From: JANQRA01 sp035550735
GTDB lineage: Bacteria > Actinomycetota > Acidimicrobiia > Spongiisociales > ZC4RG35
Length of the DNA: 64,000 nt
Assembly: GCA_035550735.1 (NCBI GenBank)
Contig: DASZOM010000036.1
Coordinates: 1-64,000, forward strand
Direction of reading: 5' to 3'
Notes under the pieces: model-generated
What the model saw: the letters and a program-made list of their open reading frames with translations, nothing else
Told to the model about the DNA's origin: nothing
Databases searched by the model: none
Shown here: piece by piece, positions 42,519 through 50,595 of the stretch
Layout: each line of letters begins with the position of its first letter
How positions within the stretch are numbered: position 1 is the stretch's first letter
Made by a program: the position numbers and the translations under genes

Positions 42519-42992
42519 CTACGGCTCAAGTTCTATCGGAATCCCCGCTTCCTCGGCGCACGCAGTCAAGTCATCCATCAAAGCGTCCGCCTCACCAGGA
42601 TCACTCGGAATTGTTGGCGTCGGTGGGAGAAGATAGCCAAACACCGGGTGGCGATCTGGGTCATCAACCTCCCATCCTGCCTCACGCAGGCAGTTGGTCA
42701 TGGTGATGGCTTGCTGGTTTTGCGCATCCACCTCGTCGGGCTCGTCGCCCTCTACCTCGCCTATTCCTGTCTCGACAATACAGCGTGCCTGTGCGGCAAG
42801 TACCTCTGGATCAGCCCAGGGGCTGTCCTGAGGTACCTCTCCAGTTGGTCTTGGACCGAGGTCATCGCTCGAGTAGCCGGCTTCCTCCAAACAGGCCGCG
42901 AGCTCTGGTTGGATCTCCCCTGGTTCCAGAGGGGTTGCTTCGCTGCATGCCGCCATCAGGAGCGCGAGAAGAACAACTCTCGCAATCCTCAT
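42519..42992 (-). CDS. Small Cys-containing lipoprotein of the cargo operon
   Basis: This 157-residue protein begins MRIARVVLLALLMAAC, a lipobox. The mature part is acidic and has regularly spaced Cys residues in look-alike helical units: LAACLEEAGY, ARCIVETG, MTNCLREAGWEV and LTACAEEAGI. The repeated C-x-x-x-A-G spacing suggests two disulfides or repeated helical hairpins. It lies 11 bp before the adaptor gene and is probably a substrate-binding or immunity partner of the transporter. No named family is recognised. Confidence 0.75.
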   Translation of the reverse strand: MRIARVVLLALLMAACSEATPLEPGEIQPELAACLEEAGYSSDDLGPRPTGEVPQDSPWADPEVLAAQARCIVETGIGEVEGDEPDEVDAQNQQAITMTNCLREAGWEVDDPDRHPVFGYLLPPTPTIPSDPGEADALMDDLTACAEEAGIPIELEP

Positions 42993-43002
42993 CGCAGAAT
43001 GC

Positions 43003-43215
43003 CTAGAAGGGTTCGTTGCAGTTGTTGTTCAGCGGGTACGCGTGCGAACCGTTATACCAATGGTTGAAATGGTCCGGTGTGGTTCCCGAGTGGCCATTGT
43101 AGTCCCAGTAGTCAAGATGGCCACTGTGCGTAGCGTAGTGATCGGAATGCGTGCAACCATGAGCACCGGCTGGCAAAGCCAACGGCATGGCCAACGCCAT
43201 CGCCAGCAGGAGCAC
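43003..43215 (-). CDS. Secreted His/Tyr/Asn-rich small peptide (leader apparently frameshifted)
   Basis: From a GTG at 43215 the product is 70 residues: a hydrophobic leader (VLLLAMALAMPLALPAGA) and a ~52-residue mature part rich in His, Tyr, Asn, Gly, Ser and Asp, with two Cys (HGCTHSDHY near the start, NNNCNEPF at the end). A perfect AGGAGG (43244-43239) lies 7 nt before an ATG at 43231, but that ATG is in a different frame. Joining MRQTR from that ATG to this frame would make an ideal signal peptide, so a 1-nt indel, real or artefactual, is likely. It heads the cargo operon and resembles an exported bacteriocin-like peptide in size and layout; this is inference. Confidence 0.6.
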   Translation of the reverse strand: MLLLAMALAMPLALPAGAHGCTHSDHYATHSGHLDYWDYNGHSGTTPDHFNHWYNGSHAYPLNNNCNEPF

Positions 43216-43519
43216 AACGAGTCTGTCTCATTTCGCCACCTCCTGGGAGGTCGTATACACCATCCTTCACTCCATGTCAACCATCCAAGAAGCGGTCCTA
43301 AGGCCTCAGGTCGTGAGCCACCAAACCCAGGTGCGACGATGAGCACAGCCGGGATGTCCGAGATCTAGGTGTGCAACTGGGCGAGCCCGTTCCACCGGCT
43401 CCTCTGCCACTGGCTGTCTCAGACAATCCAATGCGGCGACTCAGTGGCCGAGAGACAGGGACACCGTTTCAGATCCTCCCGACTGGGGCGCCACGGGCTG
43501 ATAGTCCATCCTTAGTTGG
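43216..43519. other. Promoter-side gap between relaxase and cargo operon
   Basis: Apart from the AGGAGG and ATG at 43229-43244, which belong to the peptide gene, I see no ORF, RNA or strong hairpin here. The promoter of the cargo operon should lie in this stretch. Confidence 0.5.
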
Positions 43520-46186
43520 CTACAGGCCGAGACCCCGGCTGCCCTCCATGCGCCTCTCTCGTTTCTGGCGCTCTGCGATAACTGGGCGGGCACGCCGCAT
43601 GAGTTCGTCGATCTCGGCGGCTTCACCAGGGAGAGGTGGCTTGCCCTGCCGTTGCCGATCTAGGCCGAGTTCTGTCCGACGGACGACCGCGGGCTGGTCG
43701 ATCCAGTCTCGAGCCAACGCCTGGGTGAGTACGTCGAGGCTGGTCTGGTTGTCTTCGGTGACGACATAGGCGTGATTGGCTTCTCGTCCTCGGGTCATCG
43801 GCGTGTAGACACCCCGGCTGTCGGTGGGGCTATCGAAGAACAAGAGAGCCACGTCGATGGTGCGGCCTTGGGTGGCGTGACTGGTTTGGGCATATCCGAG
43901 TTCCAGGTGGTGGGTTACGTACTCGGCGGGTAGCTGAACCACTCCAGTGCGGCCAGTGAGGGTGACACTTCGGTCGCGGTGAATGCTCGTGATGGTCCAG
44001 TGGTCCCGGTTCTTGACCATGAGCCCTTGGTCGGTGCGGAGAGTCCGATCGTTGCGTCGGGTGACCACTTCGTCGCCCACCAGTATCGAAGTGTCGCCAA
44101 CCCGGAGCGACCGTCCGGCGAGGTCGAGTTCTTTGGCTTTGATCCGGGTTTCCTGGGCGAGTTGGTTGAGTCGAATGACGGTTTCGGTGTTGTTGGCCAT
44201 CAACGCCACTTTGTCACCTCGGCTGTGTGCTTCGTGCCATGCGGCGATGATGTCGGTCTCCATCTGCTCGAGGCTGCCGCCGTGGAGTCGTCCCCTCCGG
44301 TCGTATTCGACCAGTGCGGCGGGGTCTCCGATGCGGAGACCGAGACTGGCTTTCCGCTCCCACGTATGGCCTAATCTGTGAACCTGGTCCAACTCGACTG
44401 CCCCGTGACTGTCGACGAGATGGGCGAACACGCCTCCCCTCCCGACGGCCGCGAACTGACGGGGATCCCCCACCAGGATGATCCTCCAGTTGTGTTGGTC
44501 GGCGAGTCGGAACAGCGCGGCGAGTTTGGGAGTGGAGGCGGTCGAGGCTTCGTCGACGATCACCGTGGCCCCCGCCGGGAGCTCGAATTCAGGATCGGGT
44601 GGATGGGACGGATGGGCGTGTTCGGTGAGCAGCTTGTCCAACGTGTCCGCCCGCATGCGAGTCTCGCCGGCGAGGACTTCGGCTGCCGCCGCGGTAGGAG
44701 CCACTCCAAAAACCTTGCGGCCTTGGATGGCGAGATTCAGCTTCGCTTTGGCGAGCATGGTGGTCTTCCCAGCACCTGCCGGACCGACGATCAGCTCCAA
44801 CCCAGCATCACCAGCCACCGCTGCCACAGCCTCCTCCTGGCCCGGCGAGAGGTCTCCGGTGAAACGGATCGTCCGTGGTCGCCTCCTCGTCCTGACCTGG
44901 TCTCTGCGGAGCTGAGCTCGGGCTACCAGGTCCTCCTCCTCATCGAGGATCGACCTCGTGGTGAGAACCCGGTCCACCGCTGCTTCGGTTGTCGGTCGGC
45001 CATCACGCCGCAGCTGCGCACCCGCTGGGACGGGTCGGGAGATGTCCACGCAATGGCCTTCGGTAATGTCGTCGGCGAGACCATCGAGGACCTCGGTCAG
45101 TTCCACGGCACCCACAGCGGTCGTGGTGGGGATAGCGGCCGCCAGCTCTCGTACCAGTTCGGTACGCCGCCAGGACGACTGACCCTCACTCAGGGCACGC
45201 AGAGCTGCATCGCCCACTCCGATGGTCACTCGCTGGTCGATCTCATGCAGCCTCGGGACACAGCCGGTCACCCGGTCCACGAGCTGATACGGCTCATAAC
45301 CCAGAGATAGAGCTCGGTTACGCCATTCCACGTGTAGCTGGGTGAGGCTGACGCCGTGAGGTTTGGCGGGTCGGCTGTCCAACACCGCCTCCCGCTCCAG
45401 CTTCCACCGCTCCCTCACCGATGGCTCACGTCCCAGGTCGCTGCGGAACCGCTCCAGCTTCACCTCAAGACGCCGTTCGACGTCGGTCGTCCGCTGGGAG
45501 AACTCAGCCGAGATCTCCTGGGGAATACCGGCAATCTCGGCAATGCCATGCTCCGGTACCTCCCACTGCACACCAATACGGCTCGTCAGCTCGGCGCGGA
45601 GGCAAGCGTGGTAGAGAGCGGAGACAGCGCGCTGGTCGACCATGAGACTGCGGGCATCCAACGCCAACCATCGGCCATCCGACGCCGGGACCCGGTTTGC
45701 GATCACCGCATGAGTATGAAGCTGAGGGTCGAGACGCCGGCTGGTGTGCTGGCGAAACAACCCCACCACCAGCCCTCCGGCGTCAACGTGCACGATTTGG
45801 CCATGACGACGAATCCGGGTGTGAGCATGATCCTCTACCCAACCCACCACCGCATCCACCGCCCCGTCATGGGCCTCGATCACCTGCTCCCGCACCTGGT
45901 CGTCGCCTACTGCAAATAGAACCGAGACCGACTTGGGAGCCGAGAAGGTGGCGTCATAACCACGAACCGACCCCTCCCCAAACCTGCGACCCAAATCTTG
46001 ACGGGTCGAAGGATCCTGTCCCGCCAAAACCGCCAGAAACGCTCTGGGATCGACCTGGTCGTGGAGGCCAAGACGACCAGCCGCTCTCCCCCACCACCGA
46101 CCGGGAGGCTCCTCACCCTCCACGTAGTAGGAAGACAGACGATCCGTGTAATACCGGCCCGCCCCCGCCCCCTTCAACGAATTCAC
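43520..46186 (-). CDS. MOBF-family conjugative relaxase-helicase (TrwC/TraA-like)
   Basis: This protein is ~890 residues. The N-terminal relaxase has GAGAGRYYTDRLSSYYVEG with catalytic-type tyrosines, FSAPKSVSVLFA and the metal-binding HTHAVIANRV. A long middle region leads to a RecD-like helicase: GPAGAGKTTMLAKAK (Walker A), VIVDEAS (Walker B), ILVGDPRQFAAVG, and YAQTSHATQGRTIDVALLFF with YTPMTRGREANHAYVV. It nicks oriT and unwinds the transferred strand. The start is uncertain: upstream codons read ITVRV, and GGGAGG lies 6 nt before an in-frame ATC at 46198. No ATG/GTG fits that site; GTG at 46186 is used here. The ORF is open to 46465 through a His/Asp-repeat sequence. Confidence 0.88.
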   Translation of the reverse strand: MNSLKGAGAGRYYTDRLSSYYVEGEEPPGRWWGRAAGRLGLHDQVDPRAFLAVLAGQDPSTRQDLGRRFGEGSVRGYDATFSAPKSVSVLFAVGDDQVREQVIEAHDGAVDAVVGWVEDHAHTRIRRHGQIVHVDAGGLVVGLFRQHTSRRLDPQLHTHAVIANRVPASDGRWLALDARSLMVDQRAVSALYHACLRAELTSRIGVQWEVPEHGIAEIAGIPQEISAEFSQRTTDVERRLEVKLERFRSDLGREPSVRERWKLEREAVLDSRPAKPHGVSLTQLHVEWRNRALSLGYEPYQLVDRVTGCVPRLHEIDQRVTIGVGDAALRALSEGQSSWRRTELVRELAAAIPTTTAVGAVELTEVLDGLADDITEGHCVDISRPVPAGAQLRRDGRPTTEAAVDRVLTTRSILDEEEDLVARAQLRRDQVRTRRRPRTIRFTGDLSPGQEEAVAAVAGDAGLELIVGPAGAGKTTMLAKAKLNLAIQGRKVFGVAPTAAAAEVLAGETRMRADTLDKLLTEHAHPSHPPDPEFELPAGATVIVDEASTASTPKLAALFRLADQHNWRIILVGDPRQFAAVGRGGVFAHLVDSHGAVELDQVHRLGHTWERKASLGLRIGDPAALVEYDRRGRLHGGSLEQMETDIIAAWHEAHSRGDKVALMANNTETVIRLNQLAQETRIKAKELDLAGRSLRVGDTSILVGDEVVTRRNDRTLRTDQGLMVKNRDHWTITSIHRDRSVTLTGRTGVVQLPAEYVTHHLELGYAQTSHATQGRTIDVALLFFDSPTDSRGVYTPMTRGREANHAYVVTEDNQTSLDVLTQALARDWIDQPAVVRRTELGLDRQRQGKPPLPGEAAEIDELMRRARPVIAERQKRERRMEGSRGLGL

Positions 46187-46200
46187 CCGAACCGTGATGA

Positions 46201-46233
46201 CACACCTCCCAAAAGGAGGCGACCGCAGGTGTG
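46201..46233. repeat. Nested inverted repeats before the relaxase (possible oriT or translational hairpin)
   Basis: An outer pair CACACCT (46201-46207) and AGGTGTG (46227-46233) encloses an inner pair CCTCC / GGAGG around CAAAA. The relaxase Shine-Dalgarno is part of the structure. The position suits an oriT or an autoregulatory site; this is inference. Confidence 0.4.
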
Positions 46234-46709
46234 CAACCGTCTGTGATTGCTGATTCGCGTCGTGATCGTGGTCCTGGTCGTGGTCGTGCTCACTTGGCCT
46301 GGTTCCTTCAGTCCGTGAGTGGTCGTAGGGGTGAGAAGTGCTGTTCTGGTCCTGGGTGCTGATCGGATGGTTCAGTAGGAAGAGATGTGCCCGCGTTACG
46401 CGGATTGCTTCGCAAGCTCGGGGTTTCAAAGGGGCCGGCCAGACCCCGGACAAGTTGGTGATCAATGCTGTTGGCGAGGTTGGTGGTCACTTCGACCGCG
46501 AAGAAGACCAGACCACCCTTTCGCCCGACTGTCCAAAACCCTGTCAGCCGGATGCCACAGGACGATCACTCCACAACCGGGCAAGAAATTTCGGCAGACC
46601 CGGGAAATGTCCCCGATCAGGGATTGGAGGGTTCCCGAAAGGGTTATCGAAAGGGTTACCGACACTCCGCTGACAGGCTGTGGAAAGGGTTCAGCAAGAC
46701 CATGACGCC
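46234..46709. other. Intergenic control region of the element
   Basis: This stretch of about 475 bp lies between the divergent relaxase and excisionase genes. It contains a CTGGTCGTGGTCGTG-type simple repeat near 46275-46290. Three copies of GAAAGGGTT (46637-46645, 46649-46657, 46683-46691) follow; the first two extend to CGAAAGGGTTA at 12-bp spacing. Small ORFs here look spurious. It probably holds the promoters of both transcripts. Confidence 0.5.
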
Positions 46710-46901
46710 ATGACACCCGACGAGCAGCTAATTACAATCCAAGAACTCGCCCGATACCTCGGCGTGCCCGTCGGAACCCTCTACCAGTGGCGATACCGAC
46801 GAGAAGGCCCACCCGGATTCCGCGTCGGCCGGCACGTGCGCTACCGGTGGAAGGACGTCGAGGATTGGATCAGCCAACAGATGGTCGCCGCGGACCGGTG
46901 A
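46710..46901 (+). CDS. Excisionase / MerR-like helix-turn-helix DNA-binding protein
   Basis: This 63-residue protein has LITIQELARYLGVPVGTLYQWRYRREGPPGFRVGRHVRYRWKDVEDWISQQM. This is the excisionase-type winged helix-turn-helix (HTH_17), with the Pro-Pro-Gly-Phe wing and a Val-Arg-Tyr strand. It lies directly before the integrase gene, the usual place of a recombination directionality factor in actinobacterial elements. The ATG at 46710 is chosen as it gives the normal family start. Confidence 0.88.
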   Translation: MTPDEQLITIQELARYLGVPVGTLYQWRYRREGPPGFRVGRHVRYRWKDVEDWISQQMVAADR

Positions 46902-47003
46902 TTCGTCTTGCCCGGTCTGTACTTTGGACTCGACGGGACGACCACACCGTCTCGGTGATGCCCAGCGCCGTCCTGAAGGAGATGGAAGGCGAGAGAGGAA
47001 GAC

Positions 47004-48157
47004 ATGGCGCACATCCGACGACATCCGATGTCACCAGATCGTTGGCAGGTCCGATACATAGATCCGTCGGGGCGGGAACGATCCAGAAACTTCTCCAAGA
47101 AGTCCGTAGCAGAGAAGTTCCTGCACAGCGTCGAGGCCGACAAGCTCGCGGTGTCTGGGTTGATCCTCAACACGGTCAGATCCCCTTTGGCGAGTGGGCA
47201 GCACAAGTGGAAGCCACAAGATTGAACCGCCGGGCATCCACTCGATCCCGTGACGCCTCGTATCTACGAAGCCTCATCCTTCCGACGTTCGATGACCGGC
47301 AGCTGGGCGCGATCCAACCCAACGAGATACGAGAGTGGGTTGCTGATTTGGAGAACCGTGGCTATTCGCCGGCGACGATTGCCAAGGCCTATCAAATCGT
47401 GTCGCGATGCTTCCGGGTCGCAGTGAGCGATGGAGTCGTACCGAGAACGCCGTGCCGTGAGATCAAGCTTCCCAGGAACGACCGGGACGAGAGGCGCTTC
47501 CTCTCCCCTACCGAGGTCGAACAGCTGGCCGATGCGATGAAGAACCGCTATCGGCTGGTGGTACTCACCGCCGCCTACTCCGGTCTCCGTTTGGGTGAAC
47601 TGGCAGCGCTAAGGCTCGACGATCTGGACTTCCTTCGCCGCACCCTGCGTGTCGATGAGCAACTCAGCAGGCAGGGTTCCTCGAGGATGGCACCGGGACC
47701 CCTCAAGTCGAAGAAGGCATACCGGACCATACGCATCCCCGCCTTCTTGGCTGATGGTCTCGCCGCACATCTATCGGCGTATCCGTCGTCCACGGATTTC
47801 GTCTTTTCGCACGAGTCGGGTGGACCGCTCGACTACGGCCGCTTTCGACGTCGCCACTGGCATCCTGCGGTCGAGCTATCGGTCGGCGAGCCCTGCACTC
47901 CGCATGATCTTCGACATACCCATGTCGCCATGCTGATCGCCGACGGCCAGTCGCCGAGATACATCGCCGATCGCCTCGGACACAAGAGCACACGAACTGT
48001 TCTCGACATCTATGGACACCTCTACGAGGACGCCGACGAGGCCGCGATGGAGGGTCTGGAACTGCTGCGCGGCGCTGCTCAGACGGACAAAGGACGGACA
48101 AAGGACGGACAACGGGTGATCTCACTCGACCGCAGGCACGCCGGAACCGAGGTCTGA
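47004..48157 (+). CDS. int: Tyrosine recombinase (integrase), frameshifted as read
   Basis: The N-terminal part from ATG 47004 reads MAHIRRHPMSPDRWQVRYIDPSGRE, then NFSKKSVAEKFLHSVEADKLA. It then must shift by -1 near 47150 (GCGGTGTCTGG) into the frame encoding GVWVDPQHGQIPFGEWAAQ. That frame has a SAM-like core-binding domain and the catalytic domain: AYSGLRLGELAALRL (Arg), HDLRHTHVAMLI (His-x-x-Arg) and LGHKSTRTVLDIYGHLY (His, Tyr nucleophile). All catalytic residues are present. One missing G would explain the shift; a real mutation or a programmed slip are alternatives. It abuts the tRNA-Val attachment site. Confidence 0.85.
48082..48112 (+). repeat. Arm-type repeats, right end (3 x GACGGACAA)
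   Basis: GACGGACAA occurs at 48082, 48093 and 48104, an exact 11-bp period, inside the 3' end of the integrase gene, where it encodes TDKGRTKDGQ. The left end of the element carries two copies with the same period, so these are likely integrase arm-binding sites. Confidence 0.65.
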
Positions 48158-48173
48158 CCAGGGATTTCTCTTC

Positions 48174-48221
48174 GTGGGCGTTGACGGACTCGAACCGCCG
48201 ACCCCTGCCTTGTAAGGGCAG
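48174..48221. repeat. attR: element-proximal copy within intact tRNA-Val
   Basis: This is the 48-bp counterpart of 39203-39250. It covers the anticodon loop to the 3' end of the intact tRNA gene plus one flanking base. Recombination between the two would excise the element and leave one intact tRNA-Val. Confidence 0.9.
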
Positions 48222-48248
48222 TGCTCTAGCCAACTGAGCTAAACGCCC
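48175..48248 (-). tRNA. tRNA-Val (anticodon TAC)
   Basis: The 74-nt cloverleaf has acceptor GGGCGTT / AACGCCC and discriminator A. The D-arm is GCTC-AGTTGGCTA-GAGC. The anticodon arm CTGCC-CTTACAA-GGCAG reads TAC. The T-arm is GGCGG-TTCGAGT-CCGTC. CCA is not encoded. It is the integration target of the mobile element. Confidence 0.95.
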
Positions 48249-48409
48249 GGGGATAGCCGAATTCTACGGGACCGACCCCGCCAGCCCACATCTGAAATGG
48301 GTCTGAATGCCCATCAAGAACGCTGTGGACAAATGTCGATGAGGTTGTTGACAAATGCCAGAGAGTGGGCCGGCGTCTTCCTACGCTGGCCGCCGGTCGG
48401 TACTAGGGA

Positions 48410-49339
<930 letters not shown>

Positions 49340-49361
49340 CCACTTACATCCCTGTCCTACG

Positions 49362-49394
49362 TGCAATGAACGTCGCATAGCGACGTTCATTGCA
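49362..49394. terminator. Bidirectional hairpin between sigma factor and whiB
   Basis: A perfect 14-bp stem TGCAATGAACGTCG / CGACGTTCATTGCA has loop CATAG. It is followed by TTTC on the + strand and lies between two convergent genes. It is A/T-rich compared with its surroundings. Confidence 0.75.
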
Positions 49395-49408
49395 TTTCGG
49401 AGGTCCCT

Positions 49409-49723
49409 CTAGGCCGACGCCACCAGCTCCAGCAACTCCATGCGATCCGCCTCCAGGGGCAGGTTGGCGTCGGAGTGCCGGGGGCGACCACGCCCTCGCC
49501 GTCTGTGGAAGGGCTGGCCATCCCAGAAGATGACCCCTCCCCAGACACCCCACTCCAGGTTCTCGCTCAACGCCAGCTCCAGGCATCTCACCCGAACCGG
49601 GCACGAGGCACAGATCTCCTGGGCACGGGCCAGTTCGGCCGGATTGTCGGAGAAGAAGAGCTCATGACTCCCCTCGACGCGACATCGGCCGTCTCGTTGC
49701 AGTTGTATCAAGTGGTGATTCAT
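49409..49723 (-). CDS. whiB: WhiB-family Fe-S transcriptional regulator
   Basis: This 104-residue protein has four cluster-binding cysteines, in GRCRVEG and in EICASCPVRVRCLELAL (C-x2-C-x5-C), followed by the G(V/I)WGG turn (EWGVWGGVIFWDG). The C-terminus has an AT-hook-like basic tail, RRRGRGRPRHSD. WhiB proteins bind [4Fe-4S] and act with the primary sigma factor. The ATG at 49723 follows AAGGA; the longer ORF to 49783 runs into a terminator. The nearby sigma gene is suggestive, because WhiB1-type proteins contact region 4 of SigA. Confidence 0.93.
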   Translation of the reverse strand: MNHHLIQLQRDGRCRVEGSHELFFSDNPAELARAQEICASCPVRVRCLELALSENLEWGVWGGVIFWDGQPFHRRRGRGRPRHSDANLPLEADRMELLELVASA

Positions 49724-49757
49724 TTCAAGTCCTTCTGAGTGATCGTTTGCGACAAAC

Positions 49758-49780
49758 AAAAAGCCGCCGGGATCGGCGGC
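49758..49780 (-). terminator. Intrinsic terminator on the minus strand
   Basis: On the minus strand, stem GCCGCCG / CGGCGGC with a 4-nt loop is followed directly by TTTTTG. This is the classical form and one of the clearest in the window. It lies 27 bp after the stop of the small ORF at 49807-49923 and 35 bp before the whiB start, so it ends the small-ORF transcript and separates it from whiB. Confidence 0.85.
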
Positions 49781-49806
49781 CACATTGCGTCGATGTCGTC
49801 CTCAGA

Positions 49807-49923
49807 TCACATGACGAGGGGCCGCCTATTGGTGGAATTCAGCACGCCGACGAGGCCGGTCAGGGCGCGGGTGCAGAATTCTGCCTGGGCAGGGTCTGCC
49901 GCGTTTCTACGCATCCTGATCAT
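49807..49923 (-). CDS. 38-residue small protein, unknown function
   Basis: This short ORF starts with ATG preceded by GAAAGGAG at 5 nt, the best ribosome-binding site in the neighbourhood. It is followed by a strong intrinsic terminator 27 bp after the stop. Together these make it a plausible monocistronic small gene upstream of whiB. The product begins MIRMRRNAADPAQ, has one Cys, a short amphipathic helix (CTRALTGLVGVLNS) and ends RRPLVM. No family is recognised; it might also be a regulatory leader peptide. Confidence 0.55.
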   Translation of the reverse strand: MIRMRRNAADPAQAEFCTRALTGLVGVLNSTNRRPLVM

Positions 49924-49997
49924 CGGCACTCCTTTCACGACCGAACCATGATGCCTGGCGATGGCAGGGCTCGTCAAGGGAATTAGCCCGGAATCCT

Positions 49998-50585
49998 GTG
50001 GTTGGTGATCGAGTGAGCGATCGTCTCGATCTCCTCGACTATCGACGTCGGGTCAGTGCCATGTACGCCGAGGTCAGGGCATCGGGCGAAGGCGAGCCCG
50101 CCTGGTTCCGGTGGGTGAGCCAACGGGATGAGTTGTTCCGCACCCATCCCCAGACACCGCTCGACGACCCCGGCTCATTCAACGGGCTCCCCTATTTCGA
50201 CTACGACCCGTCATGGAGGACCGTGGCCCGCTTCCAACCCGAAGAGCCGGCGCCCTGGGGCGAGTTCGAGCGGATCGGCACCCTGGACTTCGAGGTCAAG
50301 GGTGTGGAGGCGACCCTCCCTGTCTTCTGGCTCGACGCCTACGGGGGAGGGCTCTTCCTTCCCTTCGGCGACCAGACCAACGGCCGGAGCACATACGGCG
50401 GGGGCCGGTACCTGCTGGACACCGTGAAAGGTGCGGACCTCGGTCACGAAGGGGATAACGTCACGCTCGACTTCAACTACGCGTACCACCCGTCGTGCGT
50501 CCACTCCGACCGCTGGGCCTGTCCCCTGGCCCCGGTCGACTCCCGCCTCGATCTCGAAGTCACCGCCGGCGAGCGACTGTCGTAA
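49998..50585 (+). CDS. DUF1684 family protein
   Basis: This 195-residue protein has the DUF1684 layout: an N-terminal helix (RLDLLDYRRRVSAMYAEVR), WVSQRDELFRTHPQTPL, FNGLPYFDYDPSWR, then GTLDFEVKGVEATLPVFWLDAYGGGLFLPFGDQTNGRSTYGGGRYLLDTV. It ends DFNYAYHPSCVHSDRWACPLAP, the conserved Asn-Tyr-Ala-Tyr-x-Pro-Ser-Cys motif. The function is unknown. GTG at 49998 is used; GTG at 50013 is equally possible. It is the first of three closely packed + strand genes. Confidence 0.88.
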   Translation: MVGDRVSDRLDLLDYRRRVSAMYAEVRASGEGEPAWFRWVSQRDELFRTHPQTPLDDPGSFNGLPYFDYDPSWRTVARFQPEEPAPWGEFERIGTLDFEVKGVEATLPVFWLDAYGGGLFLPFGDQTNGRSTYGGGRYLLDTVKGADLGHEGDNVTLDFNYAYHPSCVHSDRWACPLAPVDSRLDLEVTAGERLS

Positions 50586-50595
50586 GGTTGGGCGG

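Larger units (their letters stand above)
39203..48221. mobile_element. Integrative mobilizable element in tRNA-Val
   Basis: The 9-kb element is bounded by a 48-bp exact direct repeat of the 3' half of tRNA-Val. An integrase gene lies 17 bp from the intact tRNA. Inside are an excisionase, a MOBF relaxase-helicase, and a cargo operon of five genes whose base composition is clearly less GC-rich than the host genes. No replication initiator, FtsK-like translocase or type IV secretion genes are present, so it is probably mobilizable rather than self-transmissible. Confidence 0.85.

Noticed and set aside
48349..48409. TTGACA as a -35 element before the sigma factor gene
   Set aside because: No acceptable -10 hexamer is found at 16-19 bp; the nearest TACGCT is 28 bp away.
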